Shown here piece after piece: positions 40,744 to 47,278 of a stretch of 47,278 nt of DNA. Location: IMG/VR virus record IMGVR_UViG_3300017963_000364, positions 1 to 47,278 of that record, one strand, 5' to 3'. A program made the position numbers and the translations under genes. The notes beneath the pieces were generated by a model. That model was not told the DNA's origin. It did not search any database and saw only the letters and a list, made by a program, of their open reading frames with translations. The DNA is from a virus. The first letter of the stretch is position 1. The number at the start of each line of letters is the position of its first letter.

Positions 40744-43410
40744 TTATTGAACCCAATGTTCAGTTAATTCAGCATCAATAGGGAAGGCTAATCGGATAGG
40801 CTTACCCGCCTTATTCTTATAGCGTTTAATGAACGGTAATTCTTCAGCCATAATCTTCATCCCTTCCTTGGCTTGGGCCTTATGAACATCCATACATAGC
40901 ATATCATGAACGGTTAGAACCAAACATGCATCTATATTTTCCCGCTTCATCCGCTTATAAACCCGATAGGAAGCCATTGTTAGGACTTCAGCGGCATAGG
41001 CTTGAATAGGAAAGTTAACGGCCTGGCGATCAGCGCCAGATCTTAATTGAATAAGCCTATATTCTTTTTCAACTTCTTCTTCCCCGATAGAATCCCTAAG
41101 CCAGTTAACGGCCGCTACTTCTGGCTGATCAATCCAGTAATATAGGCTGAAATGCCTTCTACGCCTAAAAGCATTTTCAACATAAAAATCTGTTCGATCT
41201 TTACATTTTGGTAGTTTGTTTTTAGCTTCTAATTCCTTATTATTTTTCCAGCGGTTTATAGCCGGGTTCTTTTCATAATAGGTTTCTACTTTGCGCTGAA
41301 CCGATTCTACTGTCATTCCATATTCATCGGCTATTGATTTATATGAACGTCCGTAGTTAACGCCAAAGGTAATTCCCTTATCTTGCTTACGTTCTTCCTT
41401 TGTAACATCCTTAAACGGTTTATCCCGGTATAGGCTTGAATTATAGGTATGAACATCAAATCCTTCTTCAGCAAACCGTAAACAAAAAGAATCTTCCCTG
41501 GCTACTAAGGGTAGAATCCGGGCTTCTATTTGGCTATAGTCGGCTGGTATTAGTAACCGGCCAGGGCCAGAAATAAATAAGGATCTGAAGATAGGATCAT
41601 TAGGAATATTCTGAAGGTTTGGCCCCCTGGAAGCCAGGCGGGAAGTAACGGTTCCAGCGGTCATATAAGAAGTATGTATACGGCCGTTTTCATCAGCCAA
41701 TAAACGCATCCCGGTAAGGTAGGTAGATTTCATTTTCCGCATAGTTCGAATATCAGTTATCCGCTTGAATACGGTTTTAACTACTACCTTCTTTCCATTA
41801 CCTACCTGGATAGATTTATTTCCATATTTCTTTTCCATCCATTCAAATGATTTAGCATCTGTAGAAGCCAGGCCGCTTTTAGTTTTGAACGGGGTAAACA
41901 GCTTCAGTTTTTTAAATAGAAGTTTTTGCATTTGTGGATTGGAAGCTACATTAAAATTTTCTTCATTAATGTATTTACAGAACTTTATGTTTTCCTTATC
42001 GATCTTCTTCTGATATTCGGCTTCAAGTTTATCTATTTCATTTAGATTAATTTTAACGCCATGGCGTTCTATATGCCTGGATACAATTGATAGCGGAACC
42101 GATACATTCCTATATAAATCTAATTGCCACTGTTCGACTTGGGAACGCTGAATAGATCCGATTCGCCAAACAGCATCAACATCAGCGCATCCATAAACGC
42201 TAAGGATTTTTGTAGGAACAAATTCATAGGCTTTTTCTCTATTCTTATCCTTTTCCTTACCCTTCCATTGAATGTATGGTTTGATTTCGGTATCATAATG
42301 GGGGAAGTTAAGCCTATAATAGGTAGTTAGATAGGTTAGGTTATTCGGTGTATTTTCATCAATCAAATGATGAAATTGCATTGTATCCCAATCAAAGCCT
42401 GATCCACGTATTCCCATATGAAACAGCCAATGAATATCAAACTTCATGTTCTGGCCATCTTTGCGTATATGCGGGGTATTTTCAAAGAAATCTTTAATCA
42501 AGGCATGGACTTCTTTATATTCAGCATCAGTAAAAACAGGATGGCGGATTGGCTGCTTAGTATCTGGATCAAGTTCTGATTGCCATAAGAATGGAATATA
42601 TCTGGCGCTTCCCTTCTTCCAGCATATGGCCAGGCCAAGGGGCTGTTCCGCTTCATCCCAATACCTTAAACTTGTTGTTTCAAAGTCAAAAGCTATCCGT
42701 TTTCTTTTTTTCAGGAACCTAAAGAATTTTCTGATCTTGCTGATATCGGTTAATAAACCGTAGTTATCACCAAGCCGATACTTAGGAACGCCATGCTTAA
42801 CGCCATTAGCAAAAGCTTCTATATCCTTCATCAGCCCGCTTGTAACTTCCCAAGCTGATGTAATAGCAAAATGAGTAGTAGTAGGAAATACCCAAGCATT
42901 GAATTCTTCATTCCATTCCCAAAAACCCCGATCATCATTAGCTGACCCTGTATGCTGGTTTCTAACCATCTTCAAGGCTTCATTACCAATGGTTAGGATA
43001 TACTTGGGTTTTACTGATTTGATTTCATCGGCTAAATGATATTTCCTACATTTGTTCCTTACTTCAGCATCAATATTCATAGCCTTTAAGGGTTTACCGG
43101 AAGCGGAAGATGGAAAGCATTTCAAGCCAGTAGTATAATAGATTTTTTTATATCTGTTATCATTGGGCTTGAATCGATTTAATGTTTTATGCTTTGTAAC
43201 TGATCTATCAATTAGGCCGTTATGATATAGCATCCAATCAATAGCAGCGGCGGCTTCATCTTTGAAGGGCTGATGTAAGTAGCTGGCCAGCTTATCCGGA
43301 TAATCAGATATAACCATTATATCCGCTTGCTTGTTTCCCCTACCAGGACAGAATTTTGATTCCCCATTCTGAAGTTCCCCGCCAAATTTACATTTCCGAC
43401 AATCAGGCAT
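40744..43410 (-). CDS. DNA polymerase A-family with N-terminal UDG-like domain
   Basis: 888 aa from the ATG at 43410, which follows AGGGGAT; a longer frame to 43443 runs into a hairpin element. Residues 1-200 resemble family 4 uracil-DNA glycosylase, with CRKC (4-7), C98 and C121 as iron-sulfur ligand candidates; the usual GExPG motif reads SDYPD, so the domain may be structural. A 3'-5' exonuclease follows (FDFETT 241-246, NMKFDIHWL, CADVDAVWR). The polymerase has SRLASRGPNLQNIP, motif A ADYSQIEAR (D625), the O-helix KGITFGVNYG and motif C LTVHDM. Phage SPO1 polymerase has a similar fusion. Main replicative polymerase. Confidence 0.9.
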   Translation of the reverse strand: MPDCRKCKFGGELQNGESKFCPGRGNKQADIMVISDYPDKLASYLHQPFKDEAAAAIDWMLYHNGLIDRSVTKHKTLNRFKPNDNRYKKIYYTTGLKCFPSSASGKPLKAMNIDAEVRNKCRKYHLADEIKSVKPKYILTIGNEALKMVRNQHTGSANDDRGFWEWNEEFNAWVFPTTTHFAITSAWEVTSGLMKDIEAFANGVKHGVPKYRLGDNYGLLTDISKIRKFFRFLKKRKRIAFDFETTSLRYWDEAEQPLGLAICWKKGSARYIPFLWQSELDPDTKQPIRHPVFTDAEYKEVHALIKDFFENTPHIRKDGQNMKFDIHWLFHMGIRGSGFDWDTMQFHHLIDENTPNNLTYLTTYYRLNFPHYDTEIKPYIQWKGKEKDKNREKAYEFVPTKILSVYGCADVDAVWRIGSIQRSQVEQWQLDLYRNVSVPLSIVSRHIERHGVKINLNEIDKLEAEYQKKIDKENIKFCKYINEENFNVASNPQMQKLLFKKLKLFTPFKTKSGLASTDAKSFEWMEKKYGNKSIQVGNGKKVVVKTVFKRITDIRTMRKMKSTYLTGMRLLADENGRIHTSYMTAGTVTSRLASRGPNLQNIPNDPIFRSLFISGPGRLLIPADYSQIEARILPLVAREDSFCLRFAEEGFDVHTYNSSLYRDKPFKDVTKEERKQDKGITFGVNYGRSYKSIADEYGMTVESVQRKVETYYEKNPAINRWKNNKELEAKNKLPKCKDRTDFYVENAFRRRRHFSLYYWIDQPEVAAVNWLRDSIGEEEVEKEYRLIQLRSGADRQAVNFPIQAYAAEVLTMASYRVYKRMKRENIDACLVLTVHDMLCMDVHKAQAKEGMKIMAEELPFIKRYKNKAGKPIRLAFPIDAELTEHWVQ

Positions 43411-43432
43411 ATTATCCCCTATGAAAATGAAA

Positions 43433-43488
43433 AAGGCGGCCAAGGTATCTTATGGCTGAATACAGCCAAGTTATCTTATGGCCGCCTT
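43433..43488 (-). promoter_or_regulatory. Nested hairpin in the polymerase leader
   Basis: An outer 10-bp stem AAGGCGGCCA (43433-43442) with TGGCCGCCTT (43479-43488) encloses an inner stem TGGCTG (43453-43458) with CAGCCA (43463-43468). Between them are two near-identical unpaired strands (CCATAAGATAACTTGGC and CCATAAGATACCTTGGC on the minus strand), making a symmetrical internal loop of repeats. On the minus strand the outer stem is followed by TTTTTCATTTTC, so it can act as a terminator or attenuator. It ends 22 nt before the polymerase start. Confidence 0.7.
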
Positions 43489-43498
43489 CTGGTGATGT

Positions 43499-43504
43499 AT
43501 TATA
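43499..43504 (-). promoter_or_regulatory. Possible -10 box before the polymerase leader
   Basis: Minus-strand TATAAT (43504-43499); transcription from it would begin almost at the nested hairpin. No good -35 is visible, so confidence is low. Confidence 0.3.
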
Positions 43505-43515
43505 ATAAAACTGGC

Positions 43516-44385
43516 CTACTTAAAAGTTTCGGCCTGGTAATCCAGAATTTGCGGAATTAGATCAATTACTTTTTTCTGAAATGAATTGATTTCAATACCC
43601 TTACAAAGCTTTTTAATATCCGGGGCTTTCATCTTTTTCAGGGCTTCTTCAGAATAAGGCATTCCGGCCTTCAGCTTTTCAATCGGATCAGCCAATTCAG
43701 ATCCGGCTTCAGCGGCGGGCTTAGCTTTACCTTTGCCCTTGGCTTTTGTTTCGGAAAGAATACCATAGATATCATCCAGGCGCTTTTCAATGTTTCCAAT
43801 CCTGGCAAGTAAGGAATCATATTCTTCCTGATCCATACCTTCCGGAATGGTATCTTGGGTATCCCCGGCTTTTTCATCGGCTTTTTCTCCGGCGGTTCCG
43901 CTATCAGCATCCGGATTATCATCTAATTCATCATCGGGTATTTCAATTTCATCAGATCCGGCTTCTTCCCCGGCCCCGGCGGCTTCTTCAAAGCCATCCA
44001 GATCATCCCCGCCAGCTTCCCCAACTTCATCATCTGATAATGTGAAATCATCATCATCGGTAACTTCAAAGCCATCATCATCCGGCGGAAATGCGGTAGC
44101 CATGATCAGTTCTTTGGCTTCTTCAATTGTCATATCAGCATTGAACTTACAGCCATATTCAAACTTTTTGTTGATCATGGCTACTTCCTTCTTTTTATCC
44201 GCTGCATCTAACAATTTTTGAAGCTGTTTTTGTGTAGGTGTTTCCATAGGCGTTCCCCCTTCTAATTTTGCGGTTAATAATTTTCTATGTGTTTCAGTTT
44301 TACATGGATCTTTTACCCGGCATTCTTCACAAGTAGTATCTATCTGGCTATAAGCTATTTTGTATCCTTCACATTGAACCGGCAT
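43516..44385 (-). CDS. Acidic replication-region protein, unknown
   Basis: 289 aa. The N-terminus has a cysteine cluster (TTCEECRVKDPC) that could bind metal. The middle (about 100-185) is extremely acidic and low in complexity. A coiled-coil stretch (LLARIGNIEKRLDDIYGIL) is followed by a basic linker and a small helical end domain (MKAPDIKKLCKGIEINSFQK). It lies between the sigma-like factor and the polymerase with its own promoter. An accessory replication or DNA-mimic role is conceivable but not shown. Confidence 0.6.
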   Translation of the reverse strand: MPVQCEGYKIAYSQIDTTCEECRVKDPCKTETHRKLLTAKLEGGTPMETPTQKQLQKLLDAADKKKEVAMINKKFEYGCKFNADMTIEEAKELIMATAFPPDDDGFEVTDDDDFTLSDDEVGEAGGDDLDGFEEAAGAGEEAGSDEIEIPDDELDDNPDADSGTAGEKADEKAGDTQDTIPEGMDQEEYDSLLARIGNIEKRLDDIYGILSETKAKGKGKAKPAAEAGSELADPIEKLKAGMPYSEEALKKMKAPDIKKLCKGIEINSFQKKVIDLIPQILDYQAETFK

Positions 44386-44413
44386 AAAATCCCCCTAAAA
44401 GTGATGTTAACTA

Positions 44414-44441
44414 AGTATACAGAATTCTAATAGTTTTTATT
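44414..44441 (-). promoter_or_regulatory. AATAAT/TATACT-type promoter for the acidic protein gene
   Basis: Minus-strand AATAAA (44441-44436), 16 nt, TATACT (44419-44414) preceded by CTG and followed by TAGTTAA as at 28741. The -35 overlaps the stop codon of the sigma-like gene. Confidence 0.65.
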
Positions 44442-45045
44442 TGTTTTGACTGCAAAATTCAAAAGAATTTTCAAGATCTTTAAAAATGTTTAAGGTTTTT
44501 GCGTATGGTATTTTGAAATATTTCGAAACGATAGACTTAGTTAGCTTAACAGATCTATTCTTTGGAGTATTGGCCAGGATGAATTCTCTAAAGGTTTCAG
44601 ATGGATTAATGATTTCATCAAAATATTGTCGGAATTCGGGCGCTATTCTTTTTTTAACTTGGGCTATATGTTTATTCAGATCAATCCATAGATATGGTTC
44701 AGTATGATCAGTTTCATCAATTATACTTTCCGGTGATTTGGAATGTTCATAATCAATAAAGATATCAGCCCGCTTAGTTCTATGTTCAAGAAGGTTAGTT
44801 ACAACATTTCTGATCATCATTTCCATGGAAGGAAGCCAGATATAGTTTTTAACTGAATACTTTTTGCTGGCTTTTGTGCAGAACCGCCAAACCGCTATAT
44901 AAATTTCTTGCTGGATATCATCCTGGCCCCATACCGGATCTTTAATTTGATGTTTTGATACATTCTTACAGCGGTTTTCTATATACCCGGCATACCTTTT
45001 CATTACTTCCTGAATAAACGTTTCATCAAAGCTTTTCCTGGTCAT
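44437..45045 (-). CDS. Sigma-70-like transcription factor
   Basis: 202 aa. Residues 40-95 look like sigma region 2: DDIQQEIYIAVWRFC, then a basic aromatic stretch (KYSVKNYIWLPSMEMMIRNV) as used for -10 recognition and melting, and LLEHRTKRAD. The C-terminus (LTKSIVSKYFKIPYAKTLNI) could be the region 4 helix-turn-helix for -35 recognition. The size matches ECF-type or phage sigma factors. It may read the AATAAT/TATACT promoters; this link is inference. AGGGGG lies 10 nt upstream of the ATG. Confidence 0.6.
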   Translation of the reverse strand: MTRKSFDETFIQEVMKRYAGYIENRCKNVSKHQIKDPVWGQDDIQQEIYIAVWRFCTKASKKYSVKNYIWLPSMEMMIRNVVTNLLEHRTKRADIFIDYEHSKSPESIIDETDHTEPYLWIDLNKHIAQVKKRIAPEFRQYFDEIINPSETFREFILANTPKNRSVKLTKSIVSKYFKIPYAKTLNIFKDLENSFEFCSQNK

Positions 45046-45059
45046 TTGTATTTATCCCC

Positions 45060-45689
45060 CTATTCTTGGTTAATATATTCAAGCCAATTCGCTACCCAAT
45101 TTTTCCCTTGGCTAAGATCGGCCCCTGGATAATCGGAATGGATCTGTTTATTTCGTCCTACTGTTAAGCGGCGGCCTTCAAAACAATCATCCATTAATTG
45201 TTCCATGACATTCATTTTATCTTCCATACCAGGAACCTTCAGAACATCATAATGGATACAAAGATCATTTATTTGATTCAGTCTATCGCTGGTACTTAAT
45301 CGTTCAATTATGGGCCATTCAGCGCCTTCACAATTGATTTTTACATCTAAGCAATCAGCGTTATAGAATTCCTTGAATATGGTTTCAGCATCCCGGAAGC
45401 TGCATTTAACCGTATTATTTTGATGGCTAAATTGTTTCTTGGATTGATATATGCTGGCCCCATCAGATCCAGCGGCATATATTTCTGTTATCCTTGGTAT
45501 ATCAAGCAATCCATACGGATGTATTATAATGATTGGGCCATAGATCATTTCAGAAACTTTTTGGATCAAGGCTTCATAATGTATAGGAACTGGTTCAAAA
45601 CAATGAATAATATCATAATCATACTTCAGGGCTAAATCTAAAGTATCGCCTGTATAGGCCCCAATGTCAATAAAGATCTTTAACGGCAT
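45060..45689 (-). CDS. FkbM-like methyltransferase
   Basis: 209 aa from the ATG at 45689, which follows AAGGGGG; a longer frame to 45728 lies in the upstream gene. FIDIGAYTGDTLDLAL is the SAM-binding motif I, FEPVPIHYEAL motif II, and DVKINCEGAEWPII the later FkbM signature. Such enzymes methylate sugars or small molecules; in phages they often work with glycosyltransferases. The substrate is not known, but a glycosyltransferase is encoded at 4652. Confidence 0.75.
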   Translation of the reverse strand: MPLKIFIDIGAYTGDTLDLALKYDYDIIHCFEPVPIHYEALIQKVSEMIYGPIIIIHPYGLLDIPRITEIYAAGSDGASIYQSKKQFSHQNNTVKCSFRDAETIFKEFYNADCLDVKINCEGAEWPIIERLSTSDRLNQINDLCIHYDVLKVPGMEDKMNVMEQLMDDCFEGRRLTVGRNKQIHSDYPGADLSQGKNWVANWLEYINQE

Positions 45690-45691
45690 GG

Positions 45692-45895
45692 TTACCCCCT
45701 TATTTTTGAAATACAATCTTCTATCCATCGGATAGCGTCAATTTTATGCGTAAAGCCTGGAAAGCCAAGTATCTGATGGCCCATGAAATAGATATCTTCT
45801 TGATCTAATTCATCCAAGTAAATAGCGGCATCAATATTTCCATCTTCTTCTTGGTAAACTATCCAGGTAGGCATAGATAAATTTAATTTGGCCAT
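45692..45895 (-). CDS. Unknown small acidic protein
   Basis: 67 aa. WIVYQEEDGNIDAAIYLDEL and HKIDAIRWIEDCISK give an alpha/beta layout. Begins at a TAATG junction with the helicase gene behind a GGGGGG site. Function unknown. Confidence 0.55.
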   Translation of the reverse strand: MAKLNLSMPTWIVYQEEDGNIDAAIYLDELDQEDIYFMGHQILGFPGFTHKIDAIRWIEDCISKIRG

Positions 45896-47278
45896 TAACC
45901 CCCCAATTGTTTGAATGATTTTTTTTCTTCTTTTTTATCGTTCCAAAATCGGGATATAGCCCCGTTATAATATAGCTTGGTAACCCCGCCTGGATTGTAC
46001 CTGGTAGCATCTACAATAACTTCCGCTATATCGCTAAACAGCGGTTCCCCATCTTCAGCATCATCCTGGGTAGGTAACCTATCCCTATGAATAATAACTA
46101 CTGTATCCGCATCCTGGCCAATACTGGAACTATCCCTAAGATCATCCCTGGTAGGCCTGGTATTCTTTCCTTGGATCTTTTTGGGCTGGCATATTAGAAT
46201 AATAGGAATTCGTAATTCTTCAGCAAGCATTTTGAATGATCTAACCGCTACCCCTACTTTAGAAGAAACGTTTTCAGCATCCCGAATCAGGAAATGTAAA
46301 TGATCAAATAAGGCTACTTCTATACCATACCTATGGTAGGCTTCCCGGATAGTTTCTAAAACTGTATCAAGATCGAATTTGAAGGAATGGGCATAATAGA
46401 ACGGGGATCGGCCATACTTAGCATCAAAAACAACTAAATCTTCATAGCTGATATGTTCCCGTTCTACCAGGCGGCTATAACTTACCTGTTTTTGTGCCAT
46501 CCTATCCGGCATCATTTCCAAGCAATACATCAGGGAAGGAATTTTTAGTTCCAGGCCCCAATAGGAAAGCCAGTTCAAGCCCAAAGTTGTTTTCCCTGTT
46601 TTGGCTATGGCTGATAGAACGATTAGATCCCCCGGTTGAAAATCCCCCATAAGGTTATTCAGGCGTTCATATTGGGTTCTAAGGCCCTTGGTTTCCAGGG
46701 TAGGTTCCCTTAGAAGCTGGTATTGCATTGATCTAAGAACCTTACCCAAGGGCTGAACATCTTCTATATCGAATTGTTCAGCCGATTCCATAAGTTTTAA
46801 GAATTTTTGTTTATTTAAGATCCCCTTCTTAACAAACCAAGTAAGATCCATTTTCTTCAGATCATTATCAGTAGCTTCTTCAGAAACAGGAAGCTTAATA
46901 TTATAGCAGCGGTTTAATCCTATCCGCCTGGCCATTTTCATAGCGCCTTCCTGGCCTACCGGATCAGGATCATATACCAGATAAACCCGTTCAAATTGTT
47001 CCAGGAAATCTTTCCATTCTGCTTTGAAGCCCCTGGCCCCTACTGTATTACCAAATACGTTAGGAAGATCCAGGCGGCGGCCAGATATAGTATCGGTTTC
47101 CCCTTCTACTATAAAGCAGTAATCGAAATCAGTATTGAAATCCCCGGATAGATACAGGCTGGATTCCATATCCTTTTCCCGCCTGAATGTTTTTTCCGCT
47201 GGCGGAAGGGTTCTGTATTTAACATTGGTTAGGGTTTCACCATTGAAATACGGTATAACCAGCCAGGCCGTTCCGTTC
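45895..47278 (-). CDS. Toprim-DnaB primase-helicase (5' end outside the window)
   Basis: The frame is open to the right edge, so the gene continues beyond the window; 460 residues are visible. LVIPYFNGE and a KYR site fit the T7 gp4 type primase end. The Toprim domain shows FIVEGETDTIS and VYLVYDPDPVG. The helicase part has Walker A SAIAKTGKTTLGLNW, Walker B ALFDHLHF, and RDSSSIGQDADTVVIIHRD near the end. A T7 gp4-like fusion that unwinds the fork and synthesises primers. The zinc-binding N-terminus would lie outside. Confidence 0.85.
   Translation of the reverse strand, partial: NGTAWLVIPYFNGETLTNVKYRTLPPAEKTFRREKDMESSLYLSGDFNTDFDYCFIVEGETDTISGRRLDLPNVFGNTVGARGFKAEWKDFLEQFERVYLVYDPDPVGQEGAMKMARRIGLNRCYNIKLPVSEEATDNDLKKMDLTWFVKKGILNKQKFLKLMESAEQFDIEDVQPLGKVLRSMQYQLLREPTLETKGLRTQYERLNNLMGDFQPGDLIVLSAIAKTGKTTLGLNWLSYWGLELKIPSLMYCLEMMPDRMAQKQVSYSRLVEREHISYEDLVVFDAKYGRSPFYYAHSFKFDLDTVLETIREAYHRYGIEVALFDHLHFLIRDAENVSSKVGVAVRSFKMLAEELRIPIILICQPKKIQGKNTRPTRDDLRDSSSIGQDADTVVIIHRDRLPTQDDAEDGEPLFSDIAEVIVDATRYNPGGVTKLYYNGAISRFWNDKKEEKKSFKQLGG

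Noticed and set aside
43411-43443. Polymerase start 11 codons upstream
   Set aside because: That segment overlaps the hairpin element, while AGGGGAT stands before the ATG at 43410.
43746-44221. Ser/Pro/His-rich plus-strand frames
   Set aside because: They are the complement of the low-complexity acidic stretch of the minus-strand gene at 43516-44385.
1-47278. Selection against GATC (Dam sites)
   Set aside because: GATC is frequent throughout, so Dam-type or GATC-cutting restriction does not explain the GAG/GAC depletion.
1-47278. tRNA genes, CRISPR arrays, integrase or attachment sites
   Set aside because: None could be recognised: no cloverleaf-like segments, no regularly spaced repeats, no recombinase motifs.

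Overview
The window is a contiguous piece of a tailed double-stranded DNA phage (Caudoviricetes), most likely a siphovirus. Coding is almost gapless, with TAATG and ATGA overlaps between neighbours, and no ribosomal, tRNA or ordinary chromosomal genes are visible. The order tape measure, distal tail protein, BR0599-type hub, NlpC/P60 peptidase, J-like tip protein is the lambda/GTA-type tail order. That favours a Gram-negative host, but this is inference. No integrase, repressor or other lysogeny module is seen. Portal and terminase presumably lie left of base 1.

Plus strand, 1-24029 (virion and lysis-type genes). A TTGACA/TATTAT promoter precedes a scaffold protein and an HK97-type major capsid protein. 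Head completion and neck proteins, a tail terminator, a glycosyltransferase and a large tail tube protein follow. Next come a tail chaperone pair made by -1 frameshifting, the tape measure protein, the distal tail and hub proteins, a 1058-residue tip protein and a 1199-residue LamG-type fibre made of two tandem copies. The block ends with an HTH-metallophosphoesterase, small membrane and cysteine-rich proteins and a lipoprotein. No endolysin is recognised.

Bases 24030-24346 are a non-coding convergence zone with terminator hairpins.

Minus strand, 47278-24347 (replication, recombination, nucleotide metabolism, then small accessory genes). Reading in the direction of transcription: Toprim-DnaB primase-helicase (cut by the window edge), FkbM-type methyltransferase, a sigma-like factor, an acidic protein, a UDG-like/PolA fusion polymerase, a gp32-like single-strand binding protein, a class II ribonucleotide reductase carrying an intein, a UvsY-like mediator, an HTH-Cys4 protein, RecA, a split SbcC (Rad50) with SbcD, a DUF1937 protein, an MmcB-like nuclease, a radical SAM enzyme, and a string of small unknown genes including an HNH nuclease. 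Several genes below the usual ORF size limit (24-52 codons) fit exactly between their neighbours and are annotated here.

Three features cut across the window. First, GAG/CTC, and less completely GAC/GTC, are almost missing on both strands and in all frames: one 2.98-kb stretch has no GAG or CTC at all. Matching this, ribosome binding sites are mostly AAGGGGG instead of AGGAGG. Second, five promoters share an unusual AATAAT-16 nt-TATACT architecture; four drive minus-strand replication or accessory genes and one drives a plus-strand gene. They sit in the same genome as a sigma-like gene. Third, structured RNA elements appear at gene boundaries, including a tandem 33-nt element with compensatory changes and a nested hairpin in front of the DNA polymerase gene.
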